Assembly (NCBI GenBank): GCA_910584475.1
Contig: CAJUBD010000006.1
Coordinates: forward strand, 62,001 to 126,000
Direction: 5' to 3'
DNA: 64,000 bases
DNA from: an uncultured Treponema sp.
GTDB taxonomy: Bacteria > Spirochaetota > Spirochaetia > Treponematales > Treponemataceae
This document shows positions 41,625 through 50,695 of the stretch, in pieces. How positions within the stretch are numbered: the stretch's first letter is position 1; each line of letters begins with the position of its first letter. Position numbers and translations under genes: made by a program. The notes under the pieces are model-generated. The model saw nothing but the letters and a program-made list of their open reading frames with translations, made no database searches and was not told where the DNA came from.

Positions 41625-42158
41625 ATGAAACAGTTCGGTGGTCCGGTTCTTTTTTTGGACAGGTCTGACATCAATACGGATGAAATAATTCCCGCAAAAT
41701 ATTTGACGGAAAACACAAAGCAGGCTCTCAAGCCATATTTGCTCGAGGACCTGAAGCTTGAAGGATTCGACCCGAAGACCGATGTGGTCGGAAAGAAAGT
41801 CATAATCACGCGCGAGAATTTCGGATGCGGCTCAAGCCGCGAGCACGCTCCATGGGCGCTTGAAGTGAACGGAATCTATGTCGTAGTCGCCTCGAATTTC
41901 GCGCGCATTTTCAGGCAGAACATGTTCAACTGCGGAATGCTAGCCGTGGAAATGGACAAAAAATCAATCGAAGACATGTTCCACACGTTCGCCGAAAAGG
42001 ACACCGAATGCAAGATAGTCATAAATGACGACGGAACGGCAAAGGTGAAGCTCATCGCAGGCTCGCTTTCGAAAAGCTATCCGTTCAAATTGGACGGCTT
42101 TGAAAAAGCGCTCGTGGAAAAGGAAGGCTGGATAGGCTATGCCGACAGCAAATTCTAG
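41625..42158 (+). CDS. leuD: 3-isopropylmalate dehydratase small subunit (LeuD family)
   Basis: 177 aa. Swivel domain of the aconitase family: DRSDINTDEIIPAKYL, then NFGCGSSREHAPWAL. Forms a heterodimer with the 40177-41463 product. The 160-bp gap from leuC is filled by three hairpins, so the two subunits may be expressed at different levels. SD AAGGGAG. Confidence 0.9.
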   Translation: MKQFGGPVLFLDRSDINTDEIIPAKYLTENTKQALKPYLLEDLKLEGFDPKTDVVGKKVIITRENFGCGSSREHAPWALEVNGIYVVVASNFARIFRQNMFNCGMLAVEMDKKSIEDMFHTFAEKDTECKIVINDDGTAKVKLIAGSLSKSYPFKLDGFEKALVEKEGWIGYADSKF

Positions 42159-42277
42159 GAATTTCTTCCAATTTATCATGCAATAATAAAAAGCCTGCCA
42201 TTTTGGTATAGGCGTTGTTTGATAAAGCGATACAAGGTAAACCTGCCGTAATTTGGGACATTGTTTGGGCATTTTTT

Positions 42278-42324
42278 CCCTTTGGAATCTTTTAAAAATA
42301 ACCAAAGGGAGGGGATGCCCACTC
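42278..42324. terminator. hairpins between convergent leuD and P83/100 genes
   Basis: CCCTTTGG/CCAAAGGG (42278-42309), with a second GGGAG/CTCCC stem overlapping its end (42307-42324). Placed where both genes should end. Confidence 0.55.
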
Positions 42325-42334
42325 CCTACACGGA

Positions 42335-43981
42335 TTATCTTGCGTTGTCTCCTATGTTTTGCACCGTTCCGGAAACCGCGTCCACCGCTTGCTTTATCGT
42401 GATCGTCAATTCGTTCAAATCCAAAAGCAAAGGCTGACCCGCAATGTCTGTTACCATATAGCCAGCCGATGTCTTGACAATCGGAGAATTGGGGCTTACG
42501 GGAACAGGACTTTTCTTTATGAGATTCAAGTTCGCGTCATATTTTGCGACATTGTGCATAATCTTGTCTTTTATGACCACGAGATATTCGCTTCCGTCTT
42601 GGACGAGCACTGAATTGTCGCTCAGGACCTCTTCGGATTCCTTTGTTATTTCGAGAGAATTTTGGTCGATTATCACAAGTTTTACCGCGCTGTTGCCTTT
42701 GTTCTCGCCGGCGATTGCTATGAAGCCGTCCGAAGTCTCGTGCATAGCGCGTCCGCGAATTACGTCAAGTTCTGATTCTTGAACTACGCTTCCGTTCGAG
42801 GCGTTCACCTTTACGATGCTTGAATTTAGGCTTGAAGTGTTCGCAAGGTTCAAGCCGTATACAGTGGCAGCGTTTTCGTTTGCCGTCTCTTTTTCTGCGA
42901 CCGCCTGCTGGTCTTGAGAAATGCTCTTTCGCTCTTCCTGCGCCTCTGACTGCTTTTTGTCTGCGACCGCCTGCTGGTCGCTCGCAGTTTGCTTCGCCTC
43001 GTCGGCGTCCTTTTGCGCTTCCTCTGCCTTTTCTTCTTGTTTCGCCTCTTCTTCGCGGGCTTGCTCCGCCTCTTCCTGCGCTTGCTTTGCCTCTTCCTGC
43101 GCCTGCTCGTCGTCGGGATTTTCATCGGCTTTCTTCTGCGCTTCCTCTGCCTTTTCTTCAGCCTGTCTTGTCTCTTCTTTCTTTTCTTCTAATTTCGCCT
43201 TTTCTTCGTCGGCGTTTTTCTGCGCCTGCGTGGCTTCTTTCTGCGCCTCCTGCGCTTTTTCCGTCGCTTGCTCCGCTTCGCGCTCCTTTATGTCGACCAT
43301 TTCCTTCCGCGCGTCGATGTTCTTGTCGTCATCTTCCTGCATGGAGGAAATTACTTCTTTGTCGCTTATGACGCTCGTGTCGACTGCGCTAAGTCCGCCC
43401 GAGACATCGGAAACCGGAATGACGATTTGAGAATTGCCGGGCCATTCTGCGTACTTCGTGGAAAGCCCCGCCTTTTCGGCGGTGAGGTTGTTTGTGACAA
43501 TTTCCTTGTATTTGGATTTGAAAATGTCGAGGTTCTTCCGATAGACTGCGTTGTATACGGTGACGAAAGTCGCGATTGTCTGTGCGTCGGCGGAAGAATA
43601 TCCATAGGCCGCGCTCAAATAGCCCGCGATGATGTGGCGCAAGTTTCTGATATGATCCACTTCCGCGTCCGCGCCGAGAATGAGAATGTCGGCATCCAAT
43701 TTTTCTTTTGTAGAAGGATCAATCGCGTGAATGACAGAATATTTTTGCCCATTGCCGGTCGTGCCTGCGGTATTCGCGTTGGCGGCGATGGCTTGCCCAA
43801 GTCCTGTTCCAATCGCCCTGATTTGTTCGAGCGTGTTTACTACGGAGTGCGGACCTGTGTAGTTTTCGAACACGATGGTTTGATCTACCGAACGCAGTTC
43901 ATCCTCGTCGACCGAAATCGCGAAAACCGACGAGACGGAGGCGAAAAGCACCGCCACGAATCCAAATGCAATTTTTCTCAT
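42335..43981 (-). CDS. P83/100-family antigen
   Basis: 548 aa from the ATG at 43981 (SD AAGGAG; the frame extends upstream without support). Signal peptide KIAFGFVAVLFASVSSVFA. A globular N domain to about 215 (ILILGADAEVDHIRNLRHII), then some 150 residues of Glu/Ala/Lys/Gln coiled coil built from EEAEQA-like units, then a beta-rich C domain. Matches the spirochaete P83/100 antigen family. Long antisense frames over the coiled coil are composition artefacts. Confidence 0.85.
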   Translation of the reverse strand: MRKIAFGFVAVLFASVSSVFAISVDEDELRSVDQTIVFENYTGPHSVVNTLEQIRAIGTGLGQAIAANANTAGTTGNGQKYSVIHAIDPSTKEKLDADILILGADAEVDHIRNLRHIIAGYLSAAYGYSSADAQTIATFVTVYNAVYRKNLDIFKSKYKEIVTNNLTAEKAGLSTKYAEWPGNSQIVIPVSDVSGGLSAVDTSVISDKEVISSMQEDDDKNIDARKEMVDIKEREAEQATEKAQEAQKEATQAQKNADEEKAKLEEKKEETRQAEEKAEEAQKKADENPDDEQAQEEAKQAQEEAEQAREEEAKQEEKAEEAQKDADEAKQTASDQQAVADKKQSEAQEERKSISQDQQAVAEKETANENAATVYGLNLANTSSLNSSIVKVNASNGSVVQESELDVIRGRAMHETSDGFIAIAGENKGNSAVKLVIIDQNSLEITKESEEVLSDNSVLVQDGSEYLVVIKDKIMHNVAKYDANLNLIKKSPVPVSPNSPIVKTSAGYMVTDIAGQPLLLDLNELTITIKQAVDAVSGTVQNIGDNAR

Positions 43982-44175
43982 TTTGTCTGTTCTCCTTATT
44001 TGGCAATTCTTGTCTAAACATAATAGACCTTGTGAAGAAACCTTTGTCAATTTCTCCTTAAGGTCTGACAACTTTTCAAGCTAAAGCCTTGCAAAGTTGT
44101 TGCTTGCTGGAGGCGCGTGTTCGGAGAACTGAATTTTCCGAACATGTCCAATTTTATTGTCGTATCATTATACTA

Positions 44176-45975
44176 CTATTTGTTTATTTCTGCAAGTTTT
44201 TTATATGCTTTTCTTGATTTTTCTTTTGTCATCTTTCCATGCTGCGGCATAGAAAGATTCGATAGGATGCCGAGCGTTTTTTCAAAAAAACTCTTTTTGC
44301 ACATAAAATCGCACAAAGCGCACGCCGTATCGCATACTTCGCAAAGCAGGGCTTCCTTGCGCGCAGGAGCTTTTCTTGCAAGACTTGCGAGGGCATCCAT
44401 TACAACTCCGTCAGGATCGTACGGACTGGCTTGTATTGCCTTCAGCGCGGGCACAAGCACGGATTCGTCGGTCTCGGAAATCAGGACGCGGCTCAAGTAG
44501 TCTGCCGCGTCCTTTGTGCCGAAAAGTCCGAGCGTGGATATTACGGCGATTTGTTCGCCGAGCGCAAAGTAAGCGCCTTGATCCTCGGGTATTCTTGCAA
44601 TGCCATTGTGCCGAGTGTTCTTTATCGAAAGGTATTCGTCCATTACGAACTTCGCGTCTTTCCAAAAGCTTTTTTCGGATGAGGCGTATCCTCCTTCCCG
44701 CAGAGTTTTTTGCCTGGACTTTTTAGGCGCATCATACATTCTCTTGTAGTCCGAATTTGTCGAAGCGTAAAGCGCGTCGTAATTTGCAGATAGCTTTTTT
44801 GTGGTCTTTTTTTGCGAAACTCCATGCAAAATTTTCCAGCCGGTTACGGTCCACGAACTCGAAGTGAAAACTATGTTTCCGCCGTCGCCATAAAGCACAT
44901 AGTCATATACAGTTTTGTTTTTGTTCAAAGGAAATTTTATCGCGCGGACACGCCGGCCTGTGGAAGTGTAGATTGCCGCCGTCGGAGCGTCTGCCATGAA
45001 AATTCCGCTGGGGGTAGCCGTGACATAGCTTGCCTTTTTTATTTCGGGAACAGTGAAAGAGCGGAGAAGTTTCGCGGCTTGAGTGTTTATGATATGCACT
45101 TGAAGTCCTTTCGGAGAGGGGCTTACTACGGCGTAAAGCATGTCCGAATCAAGGCGCGCGAATTTTACGCCTTCCGCCAAATTTATGCCTGTAAAAGTCC
45201 ATTTTGAAAAAGAATCTCCGCTTTCCTCGTCGATGGCGCAAAGGCCGAGGCTTCCGTCAGCGAAGGCGAGCAGCACTCCTTCCGGGACTGAAAGTGAATT
45301 CACCACGCGGGAAGCGAATACTATGCGCTCGATTTGCTCGCCGAAAGGCGAAATCCTCAAGCCGACGGTCTTTCCGTCTTCCTCCGCGTCCAAGAACACG
45401 ACGAGCGTTCCGTCCGAAAATTCGGCGGCGGGAAGGGATGCGTCGAGGAATCCGCTCGTCATAGACCATTTTCGGATGCCGTTCGCGCCGAAGCATGCGA
45501 TGGAGTCCTTTCCGAAAGCGAACATTCTTCCGTCGCGTCCGAAAAACGGCGCGCACTTCGCCTCAAAGCCGATTTCTTTTGTCCACAAGACTTTTCCGCG
45601 CGGATTTATAAAGCACAGTTTTTTGTTTCTCAAGGGAACGGCGAGAAAGTCGTCATTGTCGGCGGATATGAAATTTAAAGTGGCTGATGGGAGCGAGCCT
45701 TTCCAAAGAATTGTTCCGTCTTCCGTAAATGAAGTAATCATGCTTCCGTCGGTCAAGTCCGCCCATCCATAAGAAGTCTTGACAGGACGCGTAAGCGAAC
45801 TTCCGCCCAGCACGGAAAGCCATGCGTGAGGAATCTTCGAAAGGTCGATGTCTCCCATCAGCGTGGACGATGCTTCATTCGAAAGCGTTCCTGCAAGTCC
45901 TGCGTCCGCACAAAATGCGCGAGCGGCAAAGAGAATGAAAATAAAAGACAAAAATCGGCGTTTAAAAATGTTCAC
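44176..45975 (-). CDS. secreted beta-propeller (PQQ-like) protein with HEAT-like C terminus
   Basis: 599 aa from the GTG at 45975, which overlaps the methyltransferase stop by four bases. Signal peptide FKRRFLSFIFILFAARAFCA. Repeated blades of the DGTILWKGSLP and GKVLWTKEIGF kind to about residue 390 indicate a quinoprotein-like propeller. The last 150 residues are helical with HEAT character. No enzyme motif; likely a periplasmic scaffold. Confidence 0.72.
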   Translation of the reverse strand: MNIFKRRFLSFIFILFAARAFCADAGLAGTLSNEASSTLMGDIDLSKIPHAWLSVLGGSSLTRPVKTSYGWADLTDGSMITSFTEDGTILWKGSLPSATLNFISADNDDFLAVPLRNKKLCFINPRGKVLWTKEIGFEAKCAPFFGRDGRMFAFGKDSIACFGANGIRKWSMTSGFLDASLPAAEFSDGTLVVFLDAEEDGKTVGLRISPFGEQIERIVFASRVVNSLSVPEGVLLAFADGSLGLCAIDEESGDSFSKWTFTGINLAEGVKFARLDSDMLYAVVSPSPKGLQVHIINTQAAKLLRSFTVPEIKKASYVTATPSGIFMADAPTAAIYTSTGRRVRAIKFPLNKNKTVYDYVLYGDGGNIVFTSSSWTVTGWKILHGVSQKKTTKKLSANYDALYASTNSDYKRMYDAPKKSRQKTLREGGYASSEKSFWKDAKFVMDEYLSIKNTRHNGIARIPEDQGAYFALGEQIAVISTLGLFGTKDAADYLSRVLISETDESVLVPALKAIQASPYDPDGVVMDALASLARKAPARKEALLCEVCDTACALCDFMCKKSFFEKTLGILSNLSMPQHGKMTKEKSRKAYKKLAEINK

Positions 45976-47189
45976 TTTTTCACACAAGTTAAGAATGTTT
46001 CTAGGTGGCTGGTCTGCGGATAGAAATCCAAAAGCCACGCTTCTTCGATACTATAACCGTTTTGCTCGAATCTTGCAACATCTCTCGCCTGTGTCGCCGT
46101 GTCGCAGGAAAGGTACGCGATTTTCGGAATTCCGCTTTCGCAAAGCCAGTCGCAAACTTCCTTTTCCATTCCGCTGCGCGGCGGATCCGCGAAAACCAAG
46201 TCGAAATCGCCGCCTTGCCTTGCCACGGATTCCGCGTGATATTTTACGAAGTTCGCTCCGCTCACGGCGAAAGTCGAATGTGGAACGCCCGCCATATTCT
46301 GCTCGGCGAAGACAACCGCGCCCTTGTTGTGCTCGACCATCGTGACGCGCGAAAATCTTTCGGCGAGAAAAACGGAAAAAGTTCCGCAGCCTGAATACAA
46401 GTCAAGCGCGTGATTTCCTGAAAGTCCTTCCATAATCATCGGAATGGCAAGTTCGAGCATTCCGACATTGGACTGGAAAAATCCCTTCGCGTCGAACGAG
46501 ATTTTTTTTCCGCAAAGATTTATTTCGACTGGATTTTGCGAAATCGTTTGCGATGAATTTCGGCAGGCGCGGAATTTTTTTCCGCGCCTGATTTTTTCCG
46601 CCGCGCCGGATTTTGGCGGATTTATTGTCGAAGAAATTTCTGCGATTGTAAGATTCGGATTTGCGCGGTCGCTCCCGAAAACGATGGCTCGCTCTTTCGG
46701 GCGGCTTTTTTGCGGAACTTCGGAAAGCCATCGGTTTATTTCCGGAGCGGCGACGGGGCAGTTATCCAAAGCGATGACATTGTTTGATGTACGCTCCTGC
46801 AATCCGCCTGAAAGGAATTCCATTCGGTTTCTGTAGCCAAGCGGATTTTTTGAAATCACTTTTATCTGGGGAAGTTTCACTCCGGCACGCGCGAATGTGT
46901 CGAGCATTATCTGCTTTTTGAGTTCCAATTGGAAATTGTAGTCTGCGTGCATTATGTTGCAGCCGCCGCATTTTTGGTATAGAGGGCAGGGCGGCCTGAC
47001 TCTTCGCGGAGACGGCTTGAGGATTTCTATGATTTTCGCCTCGTCATAGCCTCGAGTGTTTCTTGTGATTTCGACTCTCAAGGTCTCTTCGGGGAGGGAA
47101 AAGGGAATAAAAACGCTTTTTTCGTTGAATTTTCCTAAAGATTTTCCCCCAAAAATCATTTTATGTGTTATAATATCTATTGTAGCCAT
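45972..47189 (-). CDS. RNA m5U methyltransferase (TrmA/RumA family)
   Basis: 405 aa from the ATG at 47189. TRAM-like start, then the iron-sulfur motif CPLYQKCGGCNIMH, SAM-binding LDLYSGCGTFSVFLAER, FADPPRSGM and catalytic Cys in AYLSCDTATQARD. Modifies U to m5U in 23S rRNA or tRNA; the exact target cannot be told by eye. mRNA leaderless: the ATG sits six bases after TATAAT. Confidence 0.9.
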   Translation of the reverse strand: MATIDIITHKMIFGGKSLGKFNEKSVFIPFSLPEETLRVEITRNTRGYDEAKIIEILKPSPRRVRPPCPLYQKCGGCNIMHADYNFQLELKKQIMLDTFARAGVKLPQIKVISKNPLGYRNRMEFLSGGLQERTSNNVIALDNCPVAAPEINRWLSEVPQKSRPKERAIVFGSDRANPNLTIAEISSTINPPKSGAAEKIRRGKKFRACRNSSQTISQNPVEINLCGKKISFDAKGFFQSNVGMLELAIPMIMEGLSGNHALDLYSGCGTFSVFLAERFSRVTMVEHNKGAVVFAEQNMAGVPHSTFAVSGANFVKYHAESVARQGGDFDLVFADPPRSGMEKEVCDWLCESGIPKIAYLSCDTATQARDVARFEQNGYSIEEAWLLDFYPQTSHLETFLTCVKK

Positions 47190-47195
47190 TTCGCT

Positions 47196-47224
47196 ATTAT
47201 AACATATTGTAGACGGAGTTTCAA
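47196..47224 (-). promoter_or_regulatory. leaderless promoter of the m5U methyltransferase gene
   Basis: Minus strand TTGAAA (47219-47224), 17 nt, TATAAT (47196-47201), six bases to the ATG at 47189. The promoter overlaps the SD region of the divergent hydrolase gene at 47227. Confidence 0.85.
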
Positions 47225-47226
47225 TT

Positions 47227-48162
47227 ATGACAACAAACACATTCTACCAAAAAATGGAAGACGGAACGGAAGTGAACGTCATGCGCTGGATTCCCGATGG
47301 CGACATAAGGGGGATCGTGCAGATGAGCCACGGCATGGCAGAACACGCCGCGCGCTATGACAAGATGGGCACGATTTTCGCCGAACATGGATTCGTTTTC
47401 TGCGCGCATGATCATCGCGGGCACGGAAGGACGGCCCTCAAGGCGCAGGAAACCGGGGAGGGTGATTTCGGGCATCTTTCGGACAAGGACGGATTTGACA
47501 AAGTCGTAGGCGACCTCAACGAAGTTCTGTCGAAACTAAAAGAAGACTATCCGCAGAAAAAGACGTTCTTGATAGGACATTCGTTCGGCTCTTTCGTGTC
47601 GCAGTCTTTCATCGAGCAATACGGCGAAAAGATTGACGGCGTGGTGCTATGCGGCACGGCGGGTCCCCGAGTAGGATTCATGCGGATGGCGAAATTCATT
47701 TTCGGCTTGTCAAAGATTTTCGGAAAAAGGCATCGCTCAAAGTTTTGCTATTGGTGCGCGTTCAGTTCGTACAACAAGCGCATCAAAAACCCGAAGACGC
47801 AGATGGACTGGCTTTCCCGCAACGAGTTCAACGTGGAAATGTACACATCGGACAAATGGTGCGGCGTGCTTCCGACGGCTGGTTTTTTCCACGATTTGGC
47901 AAGCGGCCTCGTGAAGATTCACTCTCCAGAAGCCATGAAGCGCATTCCGCAAAAGCTTCCCGTGTATTTTATCTATGGCGGAGAAGACCCTGTGGGCGAC
48001 TACGGCAAGACAATCGAGAATCTCGCTTCAGTCTACAAGTCAAACGGAATGAGCGATGTTGAGATCAAGTCATGGCCGGAAGACAGGCATGAAATCTTCA
48101 ACGAAGTGGATGGAGACGACGTAATAGAAGACACTGTAAAGTGGCTTGAAAAACATCTTTAA
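47227..48162 (+). CDS. alpha/beta hydrolase, monoacylglycerol-lipase type
   Basis: 311 aa, no signal peptide. QMSHGMAEHAARYDKM supplies the oxyanion region, nucleophile S119 in GHSFGS, HDHRGHGRT at 61-69, the acid in GGEDPVGDYG and the His in DRHEIFNE. Probably cleaves monoglycerides or lysophospholipids taken from the host. SD GGAG. Divergent from the methyltransferase gene. Confidence 0.88.
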   Translation: MTTNTFYQKMEDGTEVNVMRWIPDGDIRGIVQMSHGMAEHAARYDKMGTIFAEHGFVFCAHDHRGHGRTALKAQETGEGDFGHLSDKDGFDKVVGDLNEVLSKLKEDYPQKKTFLIGHSFGSFVSQSFIEQYGEKIDGVVLCGTAGPRVGFMRMAKFIFGLSKIFGKRHRSKFCYWCAFSSYNKRIKNPKTQMDWLSRNEFNVEMYTSDKWCGVLPTAGFFHDLASGLVKIHSPEAMKRIPQKLPVYFIYGGEDPVGDYGKTIENLASVYKSNGMSDVEIKSWPEDRHEIFNEVDGDDVIEDTVKWLEKHL

Positions 48163-48174
48163 ATTGGGTATAAT
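48146..48174 (+). promoter_or_regulatory. near-leaderless promoter of pcnB
   Basis: TTGAAA (48146-48151), 17 nt, TATAAT (48169-48174), eight bases to the GTG at 48183. The -35 lies inside the last codons of the hydrolase gene. Confidence 0.8.
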
Positions 48175-48182
48175 AAGGCATC

Positions 48183-49328
48183 GTGTTAGTTCGTTACGGA
48201 AAAGACAAGAACGGTCACCCTGTAAAAAAGGCGGTCGTGTATACAAAAGATGAACATCAAATTCCAATTGAAAAGATAGACTCTGACGCAATTCGGATAA
48301 TAGGACGACTCAAGGAAAGCGGTCACTGCGCGTATTTGGTCGGAGGGGCGGTGCGAGACCTTTTGGTCGGAAACGCTCCGAAAGACTTCGACATTGTGAC
48401 GGATGCCACTCCCTCAAGAATCAGGCGAATATTCCGCTCGGCGAGAATCATCGGCCGCCGATTCCGCCTCGTCCATGTCGTATTCGGGTCTAAGATTTTC
48501 GAAGTGAGCACGTTCCGCTCCACAGTCGAAGGCTCGGTAGGAAACGATTTCGGCACTATGGACGAGGACGTGATGAGGCGCGACTTTACGCTTAACGCTT
48601 TGTACTACGATCCGCTTCAAGAGCAAGTCATAGACTATGTGGGAGGCGTGCGCGACATAAGGAAAGGCGTGATTCGCCCCGTAATTCCCCTCGACAGGAT
48701 ATTCGTGGAAGATCCCGTGAGGATGCTTCGCGCCGTAAAGTATTCCGCCACCACGCATTGTTCTATGCCGTGGCAGCTCAGGCACAAGATAAAAAAGAGC
48801 GCGAGCCTCCTTTCCCCGATTTCGCCGAGCCGTCTTACGGAAGAGATCCTGAAGATCGTAAACTCAGGGCATGCCTTCGACATAGTGAGCGAAGCGTTGG
48901 ACACGGACATATATATGTACCTCCAGCCCGCCGCCGCCGACCTCATTATGAGCGACAGGGAATTTGAAAGGAATTACCTCGCGAACTTGAAAAGGCTCGA
49001 CGCTCTAAACACAGTGGAAAGGGAAGCGAGACTTGGAAAGAAGCTTGTTTTCATAGTGAAAGATTTTATCCTTTCGCTGACAGACTGGCAAAAAGAAATC
49101 GCGGAAAACAGCGCGGCAGGGGAACTATACGAAAACACTTGGAACGAAGTGCGCCGCTTCGTGCTGCCGATGAATCCGCCGAGGGTGGAACTTGAATACG
49201 CGATAAGAAGCGCCCTGCGCGAAATCGGCGTGAACATCCGCATTCCGAAACCGCCGCGCGCGGAAAACGGAGGCGCGTCCTCCGCCCCGAGAAGACACCA
49301 TCGCAAGAGAATAGTTAATAAGGAATAG
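48183..49328 (+). CDS. pcnB: poly(A) polymerase / CCA-adding family nucleotidyltransferase
   Basis: 381 aa, GTG start with no SD. Class II nucleotidyltransferase: YLVGGAVRDLLVG and DFDIVTDATP (catalytic Asp pair), RRDFTLNALYYD, DPVRMLRAVKYSA. The length and basic C-terminal tail (RRHHRKRI) favour PcnB-type poly(A) polymerase over CCA transferase, though CCA activity is possible. Confidence 0.87.
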   Translation: MLVRYGKDKNGHPVKKAVVYTKDEHQIPIEKIDSDAIRIIGRLKESGHCAYLVGGAVRDLLVGNAPKDFDIVTDATPSRIRRIFRSARIIGRRFRLVHVVFGSKIFEVSTFRSTVEGSVGNDFGTMDEDVMRRDFTLNALYYDPLQEQVIDYVGGVRDIRKGVIRPVIPLDRIFVEDPVRMLRAVKYSATTHCSMPWQLRHKIKKSASLLSPISPSRLTEEILKIVNSGHAFDIVSEALDTDIYMYLQPAAADLIMSDREFERNYLANLKRLDALNTVEREARLGKKLVFIVKDFILSLTDWQKEIAENSAAGELYENTWNEVRRFVLPMNPPRVELEYAIRSALREIGVNIRIPKPPRAENGGASSAPRRHHRKRIVNKE

Positions 49329-49345
49329 GTAATAGGGAATAGTTG

Positions 49346-49410
49346 CGAGTTTTTGTGCTTTTGTGAGCGAAGCGAACAAAATGCGAGCAGTGCGTGCAAA
49401 CAAAAACTCG
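49346..49410. repeat. imperfect palindrome downstream of pcnB
   Basis: Arms CGAGTTTTTGT and ACAAAAACTCG around a second stem TTTTGT/ACAAAA. Part of a 316-bp gene-free stretch (49329-49644) made mostly of palindromes. Confidence 0.6.
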
Positions 49411-49506
49411 TAAGCAACCGCAGGTTGCGACTGATTAGACGCGGACAGACGCCGATATTCAGGATTGGACGCAGATAGCATATATATAAAGGGATAAACA
49501 TATAGG

Positions 49507-49605
49507 AAAATGCTCGGAGCCGAAGTTCCTGCACGCAAAAACATCTGCACAAGCGAAGCGCGGAAGCCGTTTTTGCGTGCAGGGTTTTCGGCGGGAGAGC
49601 ATTTT
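49507..49605. repeat. 99-bp long imperfect palindrome
   Basis: Arms of about 36 bases: AAAATGCTC with GAGCATTTT outside, CCTGCACGCAAAAAC with GTTTTTGCGTGCAGG inside, and a 27-nt loop. Lies between convergent genes. It could terminate both, or be a non-autonomous mobile palindrome. Confidence 0.65.
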
Positions 49606-49644
49606 ATTTATGGTATTTATCTTTTTTAGATATCTAGGTACATT

Positions 49645-50526
49645 CTACTTCTTTTGCATCGTAATCTTGTCGATGACGATGCTCACTTCCTCGATGAGGA
49701 TGCCCGTGTACTTTTCGATGTTCTCGATTATATATTGCTGAAGCCTGTACACCTCGCCGGTGAGCTGCCTTCCAAAGGGAACGTCCACCGTAATCACGAT
49801 GCGGTAGCCCCTCGAATTAGTTTTGATCGTAATCTTCCGCACTCGAATGTTCTCGTCAAACTCATGGACGCAATGCATAGTCATCTGAGTGAGAGCCGCC
49901 TCGGAAATGGACACGCGCCCTTTCTTCGAGAACTCCGGCGTCACCACGGATTTTTCGAAAACTTCCTTCTTGCCGCCATTGCGGAAAATCTTTGAGAGCG
50001 GGCCTCCCTTGCTGAAGAAAACCTTCACCGAATCGTTGAAAATCTGCGAGTAGTTGCGCTTTATCTCAATCGCGGGAACGGGGATGACATGCTTTCCCTC
50101 GATTTGCCGCGACCGAATCGCCTTGTCGATTTCCTCGCGCGTGGCGATGTCCTCGATTTTTATCACGGTAGACGGAGCGGGCAGGGACAGTCGCGCGGCG
50201 ATTTTGGACACCATCTTCTCCGAAGTGCCGATGAGGAGAATCTTCTTGAACTTCATGTCGCGGATTTTCCCCGCAATCTCGTCGCGATGCTCCTTGTCGT
50301 CGAACACGGCGACGCGGACCGCGCCCATATATGTCTTTTCCGTCTTCGCGGAGCGGCCGCCCAAAATCTTGTCGTCCTGAATCAAAAGCCCGTCGTCTAT
50401 TATCGCCTCGATTCCGTATTTCTGCGCGAGAAGCTTCGCCTTGAAGCTTTTTCCCGTGCCGCTTTCTCCCACTAGCGCGTAGACAGAGATTGTCTTGAAT
50501 TTATTGAATAGGTCAGTGAATGGCAT
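49645..50526 (-). CDS. P-loop NTPase domain fused to an Asp23/Gls24 domain
   Basis: 293 aa from the ATG at 50526 (AAGGA five bases upstream). N-terminal NTPase with Walker A GESGTGKS at 20-27 and a strand VRVAVFDD. From about 200 an Asp23/Gls24 (DUF322) domain: RVSISEAALTQM, ITIKTNSRGYRIVITVDV, EVSIVIDKI. Asp23 proteins elsewhere are membrane-associated envelope-stress factors. The fusion is unusual. Role unknown. Confidence 0.8.
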   Translation of the reverse strand: MPFTDLFNKFKTISVYALVGESGTGKSFKAKLLAQKYGIEAIIDDGLLIQDDKILGGRSAKTEKTYMGAVRVAVFDDKEHRDEIAGKIRDMKFKKILLIGTSEKMVSKIAARLSLPAPSTVIKIEDIATREEIDKAIRSRQIEGKHVIPVPAIEIKRNYSQIFNDSVKVFFSKGGPLSKIFRNGGKKEVFEKSVVTPEFSKKGRVSISEAALTQMTMHCVHEFDENIRVRKITIKTNSRGYRIVITVDVPFGRQLTGEVYRLQQYIIENIEKYTGILIEEVSIVIDKITMQKK

Positions 50527-50540
50527 AATGTCCTTGAAAC

Positions 50541-50569
50541 ATTCTACCACATCCCCCGCGTAAATGCAA
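50541..50569 (-). promoter_or_regulatory. promoter of the P-loop/Asp23 gene
   Basis: Minus strand TTGCAT (50564-50569), 17 nt, TAGAAT (50541-50546), 14 bases to the ATG. Very short leader that still includes AAGGA. Confidence 0.7.
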
Positions 50570-50608
50570 GCGAAAATTAGAATTCTCTTTCAATTAAAAA
50601 ATATATCC

Positions 50609-50637
50609 TTGACAAAAGCGCGAAACCGTGCGACAAT
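50609..50637 (+). promoter_or_regulatory. promoter of the repeat ORF region
   Basis: TTGACA (50609-50614), 17 nt, GACAAT (50632-50637). It reads into the 42-bp repeat region and possibly on to the 51135 gene. Confidence 0.65.
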
Positions 50638-50695
50638 TCAAATGGCATCGCGGTTCAAGATGTAATTTGCATGTCTTTATAAAGATTCAGGCGAG

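Noticed and set aside
42820..43430. Long plus-strand frames antisense to the P83/100 coiled coil
   Set aside because: They are shadows of Glu/Ala/Lys/Gln-rich codons; no SD, no promoter, and Leu/Ser/Pro-rich low-complexity translations.
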